NCBI GenBank assembly: GCA_047973235.1
Contig: JBKEBP010000191.1
Coordinates: 1 to 64,000, forward strand
Source of the DNA: Aequitasia sp047973235
Lineage (GTDB): Bacteria; Bacillota; Clostridia; Lachnospirales; Lachnospiraceae
Length of the DNA: 64,000 bases
Reading direction: 5' to 3'
Shown: positions 17,584 through 25,094 of the stretch, one piece after another
How the letters are laid out: every line of letters starts with the position of its first letter
Numbering within the stretch: position 1 is the first letter of the stretch
Program-made: the position numbers and the translations under genes
Notes under the pieces: generated by a model
The model's database searches: none
What the model saw: the letters and a program-made list of their open reading frames with translations, nothing else
What the model was told of the DNA's origin: nothing

Positions 17584-19659
17584 TTATGATATTAAGTTGT
17601 TCATACTCTTTACACTAATACTTAGTGTAGACAAATTATGCAGTAATGCTGATGTAGTTGGTGTAATAACACCGGCAACTCCCAGTACTATTAGTCCTGT
17701 ATTAATTCCTACTATCTCTCTGTAATTGCTCTGTATTCTCTTCATTAGATTATCACTTAGCAATTTGAGTGTAACAATCTCATATAAATCATCTGCCGAA
17801 ATAGTAATATCCGCTATTTCACGTGCTATCTCAGCACCATCGCTTATTGCTATTCCTACATCAGCTGCAGATAATGCAGGCGAATCATTTATACCATCAC
17901 CTATCATAATTACAGTGCTTCCATTTTCCTTCTGCTCGCTTACAAATCTAGCCTTATCCTCAGGTAATACTTCTGAATAATACTCATCAACTTTTAGTTT
18001 ATTAGCAATAAATCCAGCCGTTCTTTCTGAGTCTCCGGTCATCATTACAATTTTTTTAATTCCTACTTTCTTAAGTGAAGTAATAATGGCAGATGCTTCT
18101 TCACGAAGTTCATCCTCAATACATATTACAGCTTTTAAAACACCTTCAATTGCCAAATACAAATGCGAACACTCTTGTGGTAGGTTATCGAATTTTTCTT
18201 TTGCCTCTTTGGGAATGATAGTTTTTTCATCATCAAATACAAAGTGAGCACTTCCTATTATAGCCTTCTTATCTTCTATCGTTGTCGATATTCCATGTGC
18301 TACAACGTAATTAACCTTAGAATGCATCTCTGCATGTTCAAGACCTCTATCATTAGCTGCTTTAACCACGGCTTTCGCCATCGAATGAGGAAAATGCTCT
18401 TCTAAGCAGGCCGCTACTCTAAGCATTTCATTTTCATCATTATCACCAAACGAAATAACTTCCTTGACAATAGGCTGCGCCTTAGTAAGCGTACCTGTTT
18501 TATCAAATACTACAGTATCTGCATCTGCAACCATTTCCAGGAACTTTCCACCTTTAACCGTAATTCTATAGAAGTTAGCTTCTTTAATAGCGGATAATAC
18601 AGAGATTGGCATTGCTAACTTTAATGCACATGAATAATCAACCATTAGTACTGCTAAAGCCTTAGTCACATTTCGAGTTATTAGACCAACACCCAGAGTG
18701 CCAAGTAAAGTAAAAGGAACCAGCCTATCTGCAAGTCTGGAGGCTTTACCCTCAACATTGGACTTAAGTGCTTCAGTATCTTCAATCATAGTCATTATTT
18801 TTTCATATCTGGTGCTTCCTGCGGCTTCCTTAACTTCTACTACTAATTCACCTTCTTCTATTACTGTCCCTGCATATACATAGCCGTTTTTTTCTCTTTT
18901 TACAGGTTCTGATTCCCCTGTTAATGATGCTTGATTAACTGATGCAACACCATCTTTTACAGTTCCATCAAATGGAATTACATTCCCCATTCTGACTACT
19001 ACTTTATCGCCGGGTATAACTTTAGTATATGGAACCAACGCTTCTTTTCCATCAGCCTGAATCCAAACATTCTTTATATTAAGAGACATACTCATAGCTA
19101 AATCAGTAGCGGATCTTTTATGCGTCCACTCCTCTAGGAGTTCACCAACGCCCAACATAAACATCACAGATGATGCAGTAGCAAAATTTCCTCTTATTAG
19201 TGACACTGTAATTGCTGTAGCATCAAGAACCTCTACTTCCAATTTCTTCTTTGCTAATGAACGTACTCCCTTTAATATATATCCTGCGGATTTAAAAATT
19301 GTCCAAACAGTTCGTATTTGCATTGGTACAAATAATACACCAAGTCCTCTCAGTAAAAGCTTTGCAATCATTTTGTCCTGGTACTCGGAATTAAGTGCTC
19401 TTCCTGAGTATTCCAATATCCCCGGTGGTATATCAACATCAACATGCCCATACTCTTTTAAAGACTGTAGTACATATTCTTTATCTCCATTATAATATAT
19501 GACAGCATCTCCGGTTCTTTCATAAACCTTTACATTCGTTACATTTAACAGGCTCTGCAAATAAAAGTGAAGTGTATCCGCTTCCTCATAAGACATATCT
19601 TTTTGGCAGGTGTGAATTCTAAGTCTGCCTTTTATGTCATGCTTTATTATGAATTTCAT
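17584..19659 (-). CDS. P-type ATPase of the heavy-metal (P1B-like) class with an atypical metal motif
   Basis: 691 residues. An N-terminal HMA-like fold (1-75) lacks CxxC. A-domain TGES is at 247-250, the phosphorylation motif DKTGTLT has Asp386, and GDGINDSPALSAADVGIA is present. The transmembrane metal motif reads SCALKLAMP (343-351) where classical P1B pumps have CPC or CPH. The usual HP dipeptide region reads EHFPHSMAKAVV. The metal or other substrate cannot be predicted from known motif tables. It lies 10 bp after a small gene for a DUF6110-like protein, with a 26-residue membrane peptide further upstream, apparently one operon. Confidence 0.85.
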   Translation of the reverse strand: MKFIIKHDIKGRLRIHTCQKDMSYEEADTLHFYLQSLLNVTNVKVYERTGDAVIYYNGDKEYVLQSLKEYGHVDVDIPPGILEYSGRALNSEYQDKMIAKLLLRGLGVLFVPMQIRTVWTIFKSAGYILKGVRSLAKKKLEVEVLDATAITVSLIRGNFATASSVMFMLGVGELLEEWTHKRSATDLAMSMSLNIKNVWIQADGKEALVPYTKVIPGDKVVVRMGNVIPFDGTVKDGVASVNQASLTGESEPVKREKNGYVYAGTVIEEGELVVEVKEAAGSTRYEKIMTMIEDTEALKSNVEGKASRLADRLVPFTLLGTLGVGLITRNVTKALAVLMVDYSCALKLAMPISVLSAIKEANFYRITVKGGKFLEMVADADTVVFDKTGTLTKAQPIVKEVISFGDNDENEMLRVAACLEEHFPHSMAKAVVKAANDRGLEHAEMHSKVNYVVAHGISTTIEDKKAIIGSAHFVFDDEKTIIPKEAKEKFDNLPQECSHLYLAIEGVLKAVICIEDELREEASAIITSLKKVGIKKIVMMTGDSERTAGFIANKLKVDEYYSEVLPEDKARFVSEQKENGSTVIMIGDGINDSPALSAADVGIAISDGAEIAREIADITISADDLYEIVTLKLLSDNLMKRIQSNYREIVGINTGLIVLGVAGVITPTTSALLHNLSTLSISVKSMNNLIS

Positions 19660-19669
19660 AGAATCCCTT

Positions 19670-19930
19670 CTATTCCTCTACTATTTTAGCTTCATCTTCA
19701 ACTTTTCTGGTTTCATTGATATCTTTGGCTTCTGCTAAAACATCCTCAGCATTCTCCTGAATACAAGTAGCAGTTTTCATAACACTTTCCTTTACCCTAA
19801 GTACGGCAGCTGTAGTATTCGTATACACTTTCTTAGCATCCTTACTTGATAGGAGCTTAACTCCTGCAGTACCGAATAACACACCTCCTGCAAAAATAGC
19901 TATTTTCTTAACACTTATAAAATCTAACAT
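19670..19930 (-). CDS. Small membrane-anchored protein, DUF6110-like
   Basis: 86 residues: one N-terminal hydrophobic segment (KKIAIFAGGVLFGTAGVKLL) then a charged helical tail (AVLRVKESVMKTATCIQENAEDVLAEAKDI...), a layout like YtxH/DUF6110 proteins. It lies directly upstream of the P-type ATPase. A regulatory or structural role with the pump is inference from position only. GAGG precedes the ATG. Confidence 0.75.
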   Translation of the reverse strand: MLDFISVKKIAIFAGGVLFGTAGVKLLSSKDAKKVYTNTTAAVLRVKESVMKTATCIQENAEDVLAEAKDINETRKVEDEAKIVEE

Positions 19931-19974
19931 GATTTTACCTCCTCAATTTTATTAATTTGTTGATTTACGGTTTC

Positions 19975-20055
19975 CTATTTCCTCTTATAGCCGGTATAGA
20001 TACAAAGAATAAAGCAAACTATACCTGCAAATGCCCAAAACTTATGTTGTTTCAT
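19975..20055 (-). CDS. 26-residue membrane peptide upstream of the P-type ATPase genes
   Basis: ATG at 20053-20055 begins MKQHKFWAFAGIVCFILCIY, then TGYKRK and a TAG stop. It is one transmembrane helix flanked by basic residues, with a GG-rich AGGCGGTGATT ribosome site upstream. The positive charges at both ends and the position before two membrane genes favour a real small protein. It could be coincidental. Confidence 0.55.
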   Translation of the reverse strand: MKQHKFWAFAGIVCFILCIYTGYKRK

Positions 20056-20152
20056 AAATAATCACCGCCTTTCTATAAGTTTACTTTCTCGAATAGCGGT
20101 AAGTCAATCATAACCGTTTTTATTATTGATAATTTTTTCATTAATAAGAAAA

Positions 20153-20178
20153 GGCTCTATACCTTTTGGTATAAAGCC
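20153..20178 (-). terminator. Terminator of rpsB-tsf
   Basis: On the minus strand GGCTTTATACC and GGTATAGAGCC pair around AAAA and are followed by TTTTCTT, just after the tsf stop. Confidence 0.9.
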
Positions 20179-20209
20179 TAAATCATTATTTATATGATAA
20201 GTCATTATA

Positions 20210-21130
20210 TTATTGTCCCAGTTGTGCTGCAACTTCAGCTGCAAAATCATCAACTTTCTTTTCAATACCTTCACCTGTTTCATAACGAACAAACTTAGTT
20301 ACTTTTAAATCTGCTCCGTTTTCTTTTGCAACCTTATCAATATATTGCGCAACTGTAAGATCTGAATCTTGTACAAATACCTGATCCAAAAGGCATATTT
20401 CCTTAAGTTCCTTGTTAAGACGACCAATAATCATCTTCTCAATGATATTATCAGGTTTTTCAGGATTTTCTTCTTTCGCTTGTGCTAGTAGAATTCCTTT
20501 TTCATGTTCCATGTATTCATCAGAAACTTCATCTCTGGATACATATTTCGGTGACATGGCTGCTATCTGCATAGCTACATTTCTAAGAGCTGATTTGATA
20601 TCATCATTAACAACATTCGTAGCTGCCTCAACTAGTACACCAATTCTACCACCACCATGAATATATGAAACTATACATCCATCTGATTCCATTTTTTCAA
20701 ATCTTCTAATTCCAAGATTTTCTCCAATAACTGCAACCTTTTCCGTTAAAGCTTCTTTAACCGACTTGGATGTATCTACATTCCAAGCCTCTTCCATAAA
20801 TGCATCGATGTCTTCTGATTTTGTAGCAAGTGCCTGATTAGCAACATCTTTTACAAATGTTTGGAAGTCTTCTGTTTGTGCAACAAAGTCTGTTTCTGAG
20901 TTAACCTCAACCATAGCAGCAAGTTTATCATCTTTAACTTCAGCATATACAAGTCCTTCTGCTGCAATACGTCCTGCTTTTTTTTCAGCTTTAGCCTGAC
21001 CATGCATTCTTAGGTACTCAACTGCTTCATCTATATTTCCATCTGTCTCTGTTAATGACTTTTTACAGTACATCATTCCTGCGCCTGTAATTTCACGCAA
21101 TTCTTTAACCATTCCAGCTGTGATTGCCAT
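20210..21130 (-). CDS. tsf: Elongation factor Ts
   Basis: Nucleotide exchange factor for EF-Tu. 306 residues with the N-terminal UBA-like VKELREITGAGMMYCKKSL and the core HGGGRIGVLVE and MQIAAMSPKYVSRDEV. It follows rpsB at 30 bp as is usual. A strong terminator ends the transcript after tsf instead of continuing into pyrH. Confidence 0.97.
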   Translation of the reverse strand: MAITAGMVKELREITGAGMMYCKKSLTETDGNIDEAVEYLRMHGQAKAEKKAGRIAAEGLVYAEVKDDKLAAMVEVNSETDFVAQTEDFQTFVKDVANQALATKSEDIDAFMEEAWNVDTSKSVKEALTEKVAVIGENLGIRRFEKMESDGCIVSYIHGGGRIGVLVEAATNVVNDDIKSALRNVAMQIAAMSPKYVSRDEVSDEYMEHEKGILLAQAKEENPEKPDNIIEKMIIGRLNKELKEICLLDQVFVQDSDLTVAQYIDKVAKENGADLKVTKFVRYETGEGIEKKVDDFAAEVAAQLGQ

Positions 21131-21160
21131 TTTTATTTCCCTCCATTATCCTCTTTGAAA

Positions 21161-21907
21161 TTATTCTTGTGTTCCTTCTTCTGCTGCTTCTTCAGTATAC
21201 TCTTCTTCATAGCCTTCACCTGTAGCGCCTTGGTTAGCTTCTATACAAGCATCGGCCATCTTAGCTACGATAAGTTTTACTGCACGAATAGCATCATCAT
21301 TTCCGGGGATAACATAATCTAGCTCTTCAGGATCACAGTTTGTATCTGCAATACCTATAAGTGGAATACCCAAAGTATGTGCTTCTTGAACACAGATTCT
21401 TTCTTTCTTAGGATCTACTACGAAGATTGCATCCGGCAATTTCTTCATATCCTTAATTCCACCAAGGTTTTTTTCTAATTTTTCCCATTCTTTTTTAAGA
21501 CCAATTACTTCTTTTTTAGGTAAAACATCGAAAGTACCGTCTTCAGACATTCTCTCGATTTCTTTTAGTCTGTCAATTCTACTCTTAATTGTTTTAAAGT
21601 TAGTAAGCATTCCACCTAACCATCTCTCGTTTACATAATACATTCCACAACGAGCAGCTTCTGTTTTAATCGCATCTTGAGCTTGTTTTTTAGTTCCTAC
21701 AAAAAGGATAGTTCCACCATCAGCAACTACGTCTGAGATAGCATAATATGCATCATCAACCATTCCTACTGATTTCTGTAAATCGATAATGTAGATACCG
21801 TTTCTCTCTGTGTAAATGTAAGGAGCCATTTTAGGGTTCCATCTTCTTGTCTGGTGTCCGAAATGTACACCTGCTTCTAAAAGTTGTTTCATTGAAATAA
21901 CACTCAT
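21161..21907 (-). CDS. rpsB: 30S ribosomal protein S2
   Basis: 248 residues beginning MSVISMKQLLEAGVHFGHQTRRWNPKM, the S2 N-terminus. I chose the ATG at 21907 because GGAGG lies 8 nt upstream; the in-frame ATG at 21922 overlaps that site. Other S2 signatures such as ERWLGGMLTNFKTI and PDAIFVVDPKKE are present. The C-terminus is acidic, common in Firmicutes. Confidence 0.97.
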   Translation of the reverse strand: MSVISMKQLLEAGVHFGHQTRRWNPKMAPYIYTERNGIYIIDLQKSVGMVDDAYYAISDVVADGGTILFVGTKKQAQDAIKTEAARCGMYYVNERWLGGMLTNFKTIKSRIDRLKEIERMSEDGTFDVLPKKEVIGLKKEWEKLEKNLGGIKDMKKLPDAIFVVDPKKERICVQEAHTLGIPLIGIADTNCDPEELDYVIPGNDDAIRAVKLIVAKMADACIEANQGATGEGYEEEYTEEAAEEGTQE

Positions 21908-21962
21908 GCTAATTTCCTCCATATTGGTTTTTACTTCCGTATAAATATATATCTATAAAAGA

Positions 21963-21982
21963 CCGATAAATAATTGTATCGG
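21963..21982 (-). terminator. Hairpin upstream of rpsB, possible terminator of aroD
   Basis: On the minus strand CCGATA and TATCGG form a short stem followed by TCTTTT, between the aroD stop and rpsB. It could equally be part of an S2 autoregulatory leader; the stem is short. Confidence 0.4.
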
Positions 21983-22087
21983 CACCCTTTCAAGCTACTT
22001 ATACGTGTTTTTTTGCGACTCTAAAATATTATCATGTTTTACCTATAAATGCAAGCTTTTTCGTCACTTTAACTCCCTATTTACCAC

Positions 22088-22822
22088 TTACACCATATTC
22101 GCTAATTCATTAACATCTATCTGTCCCGGTGCTGATGCTTTCCCCACCACTCCAAAAGTAATCGACGATACAAATTCTTTTGGATTAGTTCTGCTTAATC
22201 TTCCAAGTTCTCCCATTGATATTGCAACCAGAGTGACATTATCGTATTTGGCATCTACGATTAGTACTGCTCTTCTAAGTGCTTCAACATCGCTTTTATC
22301 CTGTGGCATAAAAGCCACTTTACATATATCTGCGCCTTGTAAGTGCATATCCTCCAGTAATTTTATGATATCCTCTGTCTCAGGAGTTTTATTAAAATCA
22401 TGATTTGAAAGTATAACGGCAACTTGCATGCAGTGTGCTGCATTTAATAGCTCAGTCACATTATTTTTGACCAATTCCCATTCAATATCTACAATATCAA
22501 TACAATTAGATGCTACAGCCGCATAAACTGTTTTTACATATTCATCATGTGTCACATCTTTGTTTCCGCCTTCTGTTCTAGTTCTAAAGGTAAATATAAG
22601 CGGCATATCTCCTAATACATCTCTAAGTTTATATAACAATCTGCTTACAGCTACCGGGCTGTCGCATTCCTCATAAAAATCTACTCTGAGTTCAGCTATT
22701 TCCGCTTTAGAATCAACTATATTCTTTGCACTTTCTAATATATCATTTTCATTCGTACTAACTATAGGAGCACATATAGCACAATTCTCTTTACTTATCT
22801 CAACGCCTCTTATACGTATCAT
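22088..22822 (-). CDS. aroD: Type I 3-dehydroquinate dehydratase
   Basis: Shikimate pathway, third step, through a Schiff base. The catalytic His is in VILSNHDFNKTP, the Schiff-base Lys in DICKVAFMPQ, and the ELRVDFYEE substrate strand is present. 244 residues. The ATG at 22822 overlaps the stop of the upstream GNAT gene (TGATG) with GAGGTGG upstream; a TTG one codon earlier is in frame. aroK lies at 55.2-55.7 kb. Confidence 0.94.
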   Translation of the reverse strand: MIRIRGVEISKENCAICAPIVSTNENDILESAKNIVDSKAEIAELRVDFYEECDSPVAVSRLLYKLRDVLGDMPLIFTFRTRTEGGNKDVTHDEYVKTVYAAVASNCIDIVDIEWELVKNNVTELLNAAHCMQVAVILSNHDFNKTPETEDIIKLLEDMHLQGADICKVAFMPQDKSDVEALRRAVLIVDAKYDNVTLVAISMGELGRLSRTNPKEFVSSITFGVVGKASAPGQIDVNELANMV

Positions 22823-23661
22823 CAAACCACCTCATCAAAACGCACTTTTATATTTTTAAAAAGTATATCTGTAAATTCACTTATTGGAATTCTTTTCTCT
22901 GAAGTGCTGTTATTCTCACAAATAATCTTATCTTCAACCTCTAAATTAATCCCATCAACAATCTTGGACGGCAACATACCAACCAGCTTTTCCACATTAA
23001 TAATTCGAACCATGTATGGTGTATTAGTTAAAGAAGGTTCGAGTACTTTAGGTAACACCTTAATTACCCGCTCACCATCCTCCTTTGTCATTAAAGTCGC
23101 TCCGTCACTTTTATATTCTTTTATTAATCTACTGTAATATTCATAATCACGCAATGTATAAATCATATAATTATTATCTAAAAACCCATTTATGTAATTA
23201 ACATATGCATCAGCATCACTTTCTCCAAATTCTCTGTATGACAAATCTGAAACATTACAATACTCCCATTGCTTTCTAAAAACAGTCCTAAAATCATAAG
23301 GCGTGTAAATAGCCTCTGCCACAGGCATCAAATATGTAAATACTTCTCCGGCATCATACATATCATTCAAAACCCTATTGAGAAGCTGACCCATATATCC
23401 TTTTGAACGTTCTTCTTTTAGTGTTGCAACTGCTACAATATAGTGTATTAGTGTTTCAGTATCATTTATCATGGCCCTATATGGATTCAAATGTATCATG
23501 GAGCATACCTTATCACCATCTTCAAGTACATAGATAATATTATTTTTAGTCACCTCTGTAAAGTAATAATCTACGAATCCTTTAGAGTCTTCAGGAAATA
23601 CTGATTCGTATACTTCTCGTGCTTTGTAATATTCTTCCTGATCTAAAATACGTATACTCAT
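22822..23661 (-). CDS. GNAT-family acetyltransferase, Eis-like
   Basis: 279 residues from the ATG at 23661, which has GGAGGGAG upstream. The N-terminal GNAT fold shows the acetyl-CoA loop VATLKEERSKGYMGQLLNRVLN (about residues 85-105); the C-terminal half resembles the Eis/SCP2-like arrangement of clostridial proteins. The substrate is unknown. It overlaps aroD, but no role in that pathway is implied by sequence. Confidence 0.75.
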   Translation of the reverse strand: MSIRILDQEEYYKAREVYESVFPEDSKGFVDYYFTEVTKNNIIYVLEDGDKVCSMIHLNPYRAMINDTETLIHYIVAVATLKEERSKGYMGQLLNRVLNDMYDAGEVFTYLMPVAEAIYTPYDFRTVFRKQWEYCNVSDLSYREFGESDADAYVNYINGFLDNNYMIYTLRDYEYYSRLIKEYKSDGATLMTKEDGERVIKVLPKVLEPSLTNTPYMVRIINVEKLVGMLPSKIVDGINLEVEDKIICENNSTSEKRIPISEFTDILFKNIKVRFDEVV

Positions 23662-23707
23662 GCAAACTCCCTCCAATTACTTTTAAATATTAGTTCACTT
23701 GGTTTTA

Positions 23708-24256
23708 CTACTGCTTTTTGGGGCAACCACTGCATCCGGCACATCCGCCTAATTCAGATGATGAAGCCATATATCCATAAGTATCTATCGTTTCAAGGCA
23801 CACTATAGCCTGCGCTGCTATTCCTTCACCTCTGCCGGTAAATCCCATACCCTCTTCCGTCGTTGCTTTGACATTTACCTGGCTCTTTTCTATGTTTAAT
23901 GCTTCTGATAATTTTTCTACCATTTCGTCCACAAAAGGACGCATTTTAGGTGCCTGCGCTATTATAGTTGCATCGATATTAGAAATAAAAAGTAGTTTCT
24001 CTTCAAGAAGTAACTTAACTTTTCTTAAAAGATTAATACTATCTGCACCTTTATACTTTACATCCGTATCAGGAAAATGCTTTCCTATATCTCCAAATGC
24101 AGCTGCACCTAGAAGTGCATCCATAATAGCATGCGTCAAAACATCTGCATCTGAGTGTCCATCTAAACCCTTTTCATAAGGGATTGTAACACCTCCAATT
24201 ATAAGAGGCCTTCCGCTCACTAAACTATGTACATCATATCCCATGCCTACTCTCAT
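23708..24256 (-). CDS. ispF: 2-C-methyl-D-erythritol 2,4-cyclodiphosphate synthase with a Cys-rich tail
   Basis: MEP isoprenoid pathway enzyme that forms MEcPP from CDP-ME-2-phosphate. It has the metal motif GYDVHSL, the SDADVLTHAIMDALLGA segment and TTEEGMGFTGRGEGIAAQA. The family is about 155-160 residues; this protein is 182 and ends in GGCAGCSGCPKKQ, a CxxCxxC tail not part of the IspF fold. It follows the small membrane gene by 2 bp. Confidence 0.93.
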   Translation of the reverse strand: MRVGMGYDVHSLVSGRPLIIGGVTIPYEKGLDGHSDADVLTHAIMDALLGAAAFGDIGKHFPDTDVKYKGADSINLLRKVKLLLEEKLLFISNIDATIIAQAPKMRPFVDEMVEKLSEALNIEKSQVNVKATTEEGMGFTGRGEGIAAQAIVCLETIDTYGYMASSSELGGCAGCSGCPKKQ

Positions 24257-24258
24257 AT

Positions 24259-24570
24259 CTATACCTTATCTTCTTTCTCATTATTTGTATCTTCATTATT
24301 TGTATCTTGGTCATTATTATCGGATTGGCTGTCTAATAACGTTTTCTCTTCATTTTCATCTGCCTGTGGCGGATTAGCTCTATCTTTTTTATAGCTAATA
24401 GCTACTGTAACAAGAAGTGCAACAGCTATTACTAAAAATGCCACACCGGCAAACATAAACATTGGTTGTGTTCCTTCCGCCCCTTGTACTACATCCTTGA
24501 TTAATGAAAATCCCAAATATCCCAAATATGCTCCGGCAATAACTCGAAATATATAATTTCTGTTCGACAT
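24259..24570 (-). CDS. Small membrane protein of unknown function
   Basis: 103 residues: two hydrophobic segments (about 7-28 and 37-60), then a polar, Asn/Asp/Glu-rich C-terminal tail. I do not recognise a family. AAGGAG lies upstream of the ATG and the stop is 2 bp before ispF. Confidence 0.7.
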   Translation of the reverse strand: MSNRNYIFRVIAGAYLGYLGFSLIKDVVQGAEGTQPMFMFAGVAFLVIAVALLVTVAISYKKDRANPPQADENEEKTLLDSQSDNNDQDTNNEDTNNEKEDKV

Positions 24571-24636
24571 AATATTCTATCTCCTTCGTAACAATTAATT
24601 GTTTTCTACAGTTTACACAAAAGTTCTCCTAATTGC

Positions 24637-24671
24637 AATAAGGCGGTCCTCAAAATGAGAACCGCCTTATT
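24637..24671 (-). terminator. Hairpin after tRNA-Met
   Basis: AATAAGGCGGT and ACCGCCTTATT form a strong stem downstream of the tRNA pair. No long T-run follows on the minus strand, so it may be a processing or factor-assisted terminator. Confidence 0.55.
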
Positions 24672-24683
24672 AGCTACTAGTAG

Positions 24684-24757
24684 TAGCGGGAACAGGATTT
24701 GAACCTGCGACACCACGGGTATGAACCGTGTGCTCTAGCCAACTGAGCTATCCCGCC
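24684..24757 (-). tRNA. tRNA with CAT anticodon (Met, or Ile2 if lysidine-modified)
   Basis: 74-nt cloverleaf: acceptor GGCGGGA/TCCCGCT, anticodon loop TTCATAC, T-arm GCAGGTTCAAATCCTGT. The anticodon stem lacks the GGG/CCC pairs of initiator tRNA. CCA is not encoded. Sequence alone does not settle elongator Met versus Ile2. Confidence 0.9.
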
Positions 24758-24924
24758 TCGTTATGAGCACTTGGCAACCGTACTTTGGTTGCTTACGTGC
24801 GATACATGTCACAGCACTTGACGAGGTGTTTTCGAGTCTAGTACTGAGGCTCGTTATGAGCACTTGGCAACCGTACTTTGGTTGCTTACGTGCGATACAT
24901 GTCACACAGCACTTTACGAGGTGC
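24758..24924 (-). repeat. Duplicated structured spacer between two tRNAs
   Basis: A 55-bp sequence at 24758-24812 is repeated exactly at 24851-24905 (period 93 bp), and similarity continues about 16 bp further with a 2-bp insertion. Each copy holds a GCAACC/GGTTGC hairpin. The first copy abuts the 5' end of tRNA-Met. Confidence 0.9.
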
Positions 24925-24939
24925 TATTTATGTAACTAA

Positions 24940-25012
24940 TGGGACCAATAGGGCTCGAACCTATGACCCCCTGCTTGTAAGGCAGGTGCTCTCCCAGCTG
25001 AGCTATGATCCC
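24940..25012 (-). tRNA. tRNA-Val (TAC)
   Basis: 73-nt cloverleaf: acceptor GGGATCA/TGGTCCC, D-arm AGCTCAGCTGGGAGAGC, anticodon loop CTTACAA with TAC, T-arm ATAGGTTCGAGCCCTAT. First gene of the small tRNA operon. Confidence 0.95.
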
Positions 25013-25047
25013 ATATAGTTGCGGGTCTTTGTCAAACCCGCTTTGCT

Positions 25048-25077
25048 ATTATACTATTTATTGATGTGAAGTGTCAA
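25048..25077 (-). promoter_or_regulatory. Promoter of the tRNA-Val/tRNA-Met operon
   Basis: TTGACA (25072-25077), 18 nt, TATAAT (25048-25053) on the minus strand, about 35 bp before tRNA-Val. Confidence 0.7.
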
Positions 25078-25094
25078 CAATATTTTAGAAAAAA

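Noticed and set aside
24758..24924. CRISPR array
   Set aside because: There are only two copies, the unit is 55 bp or longer, and it sits within a tRNA operon with no cas genes nearby.
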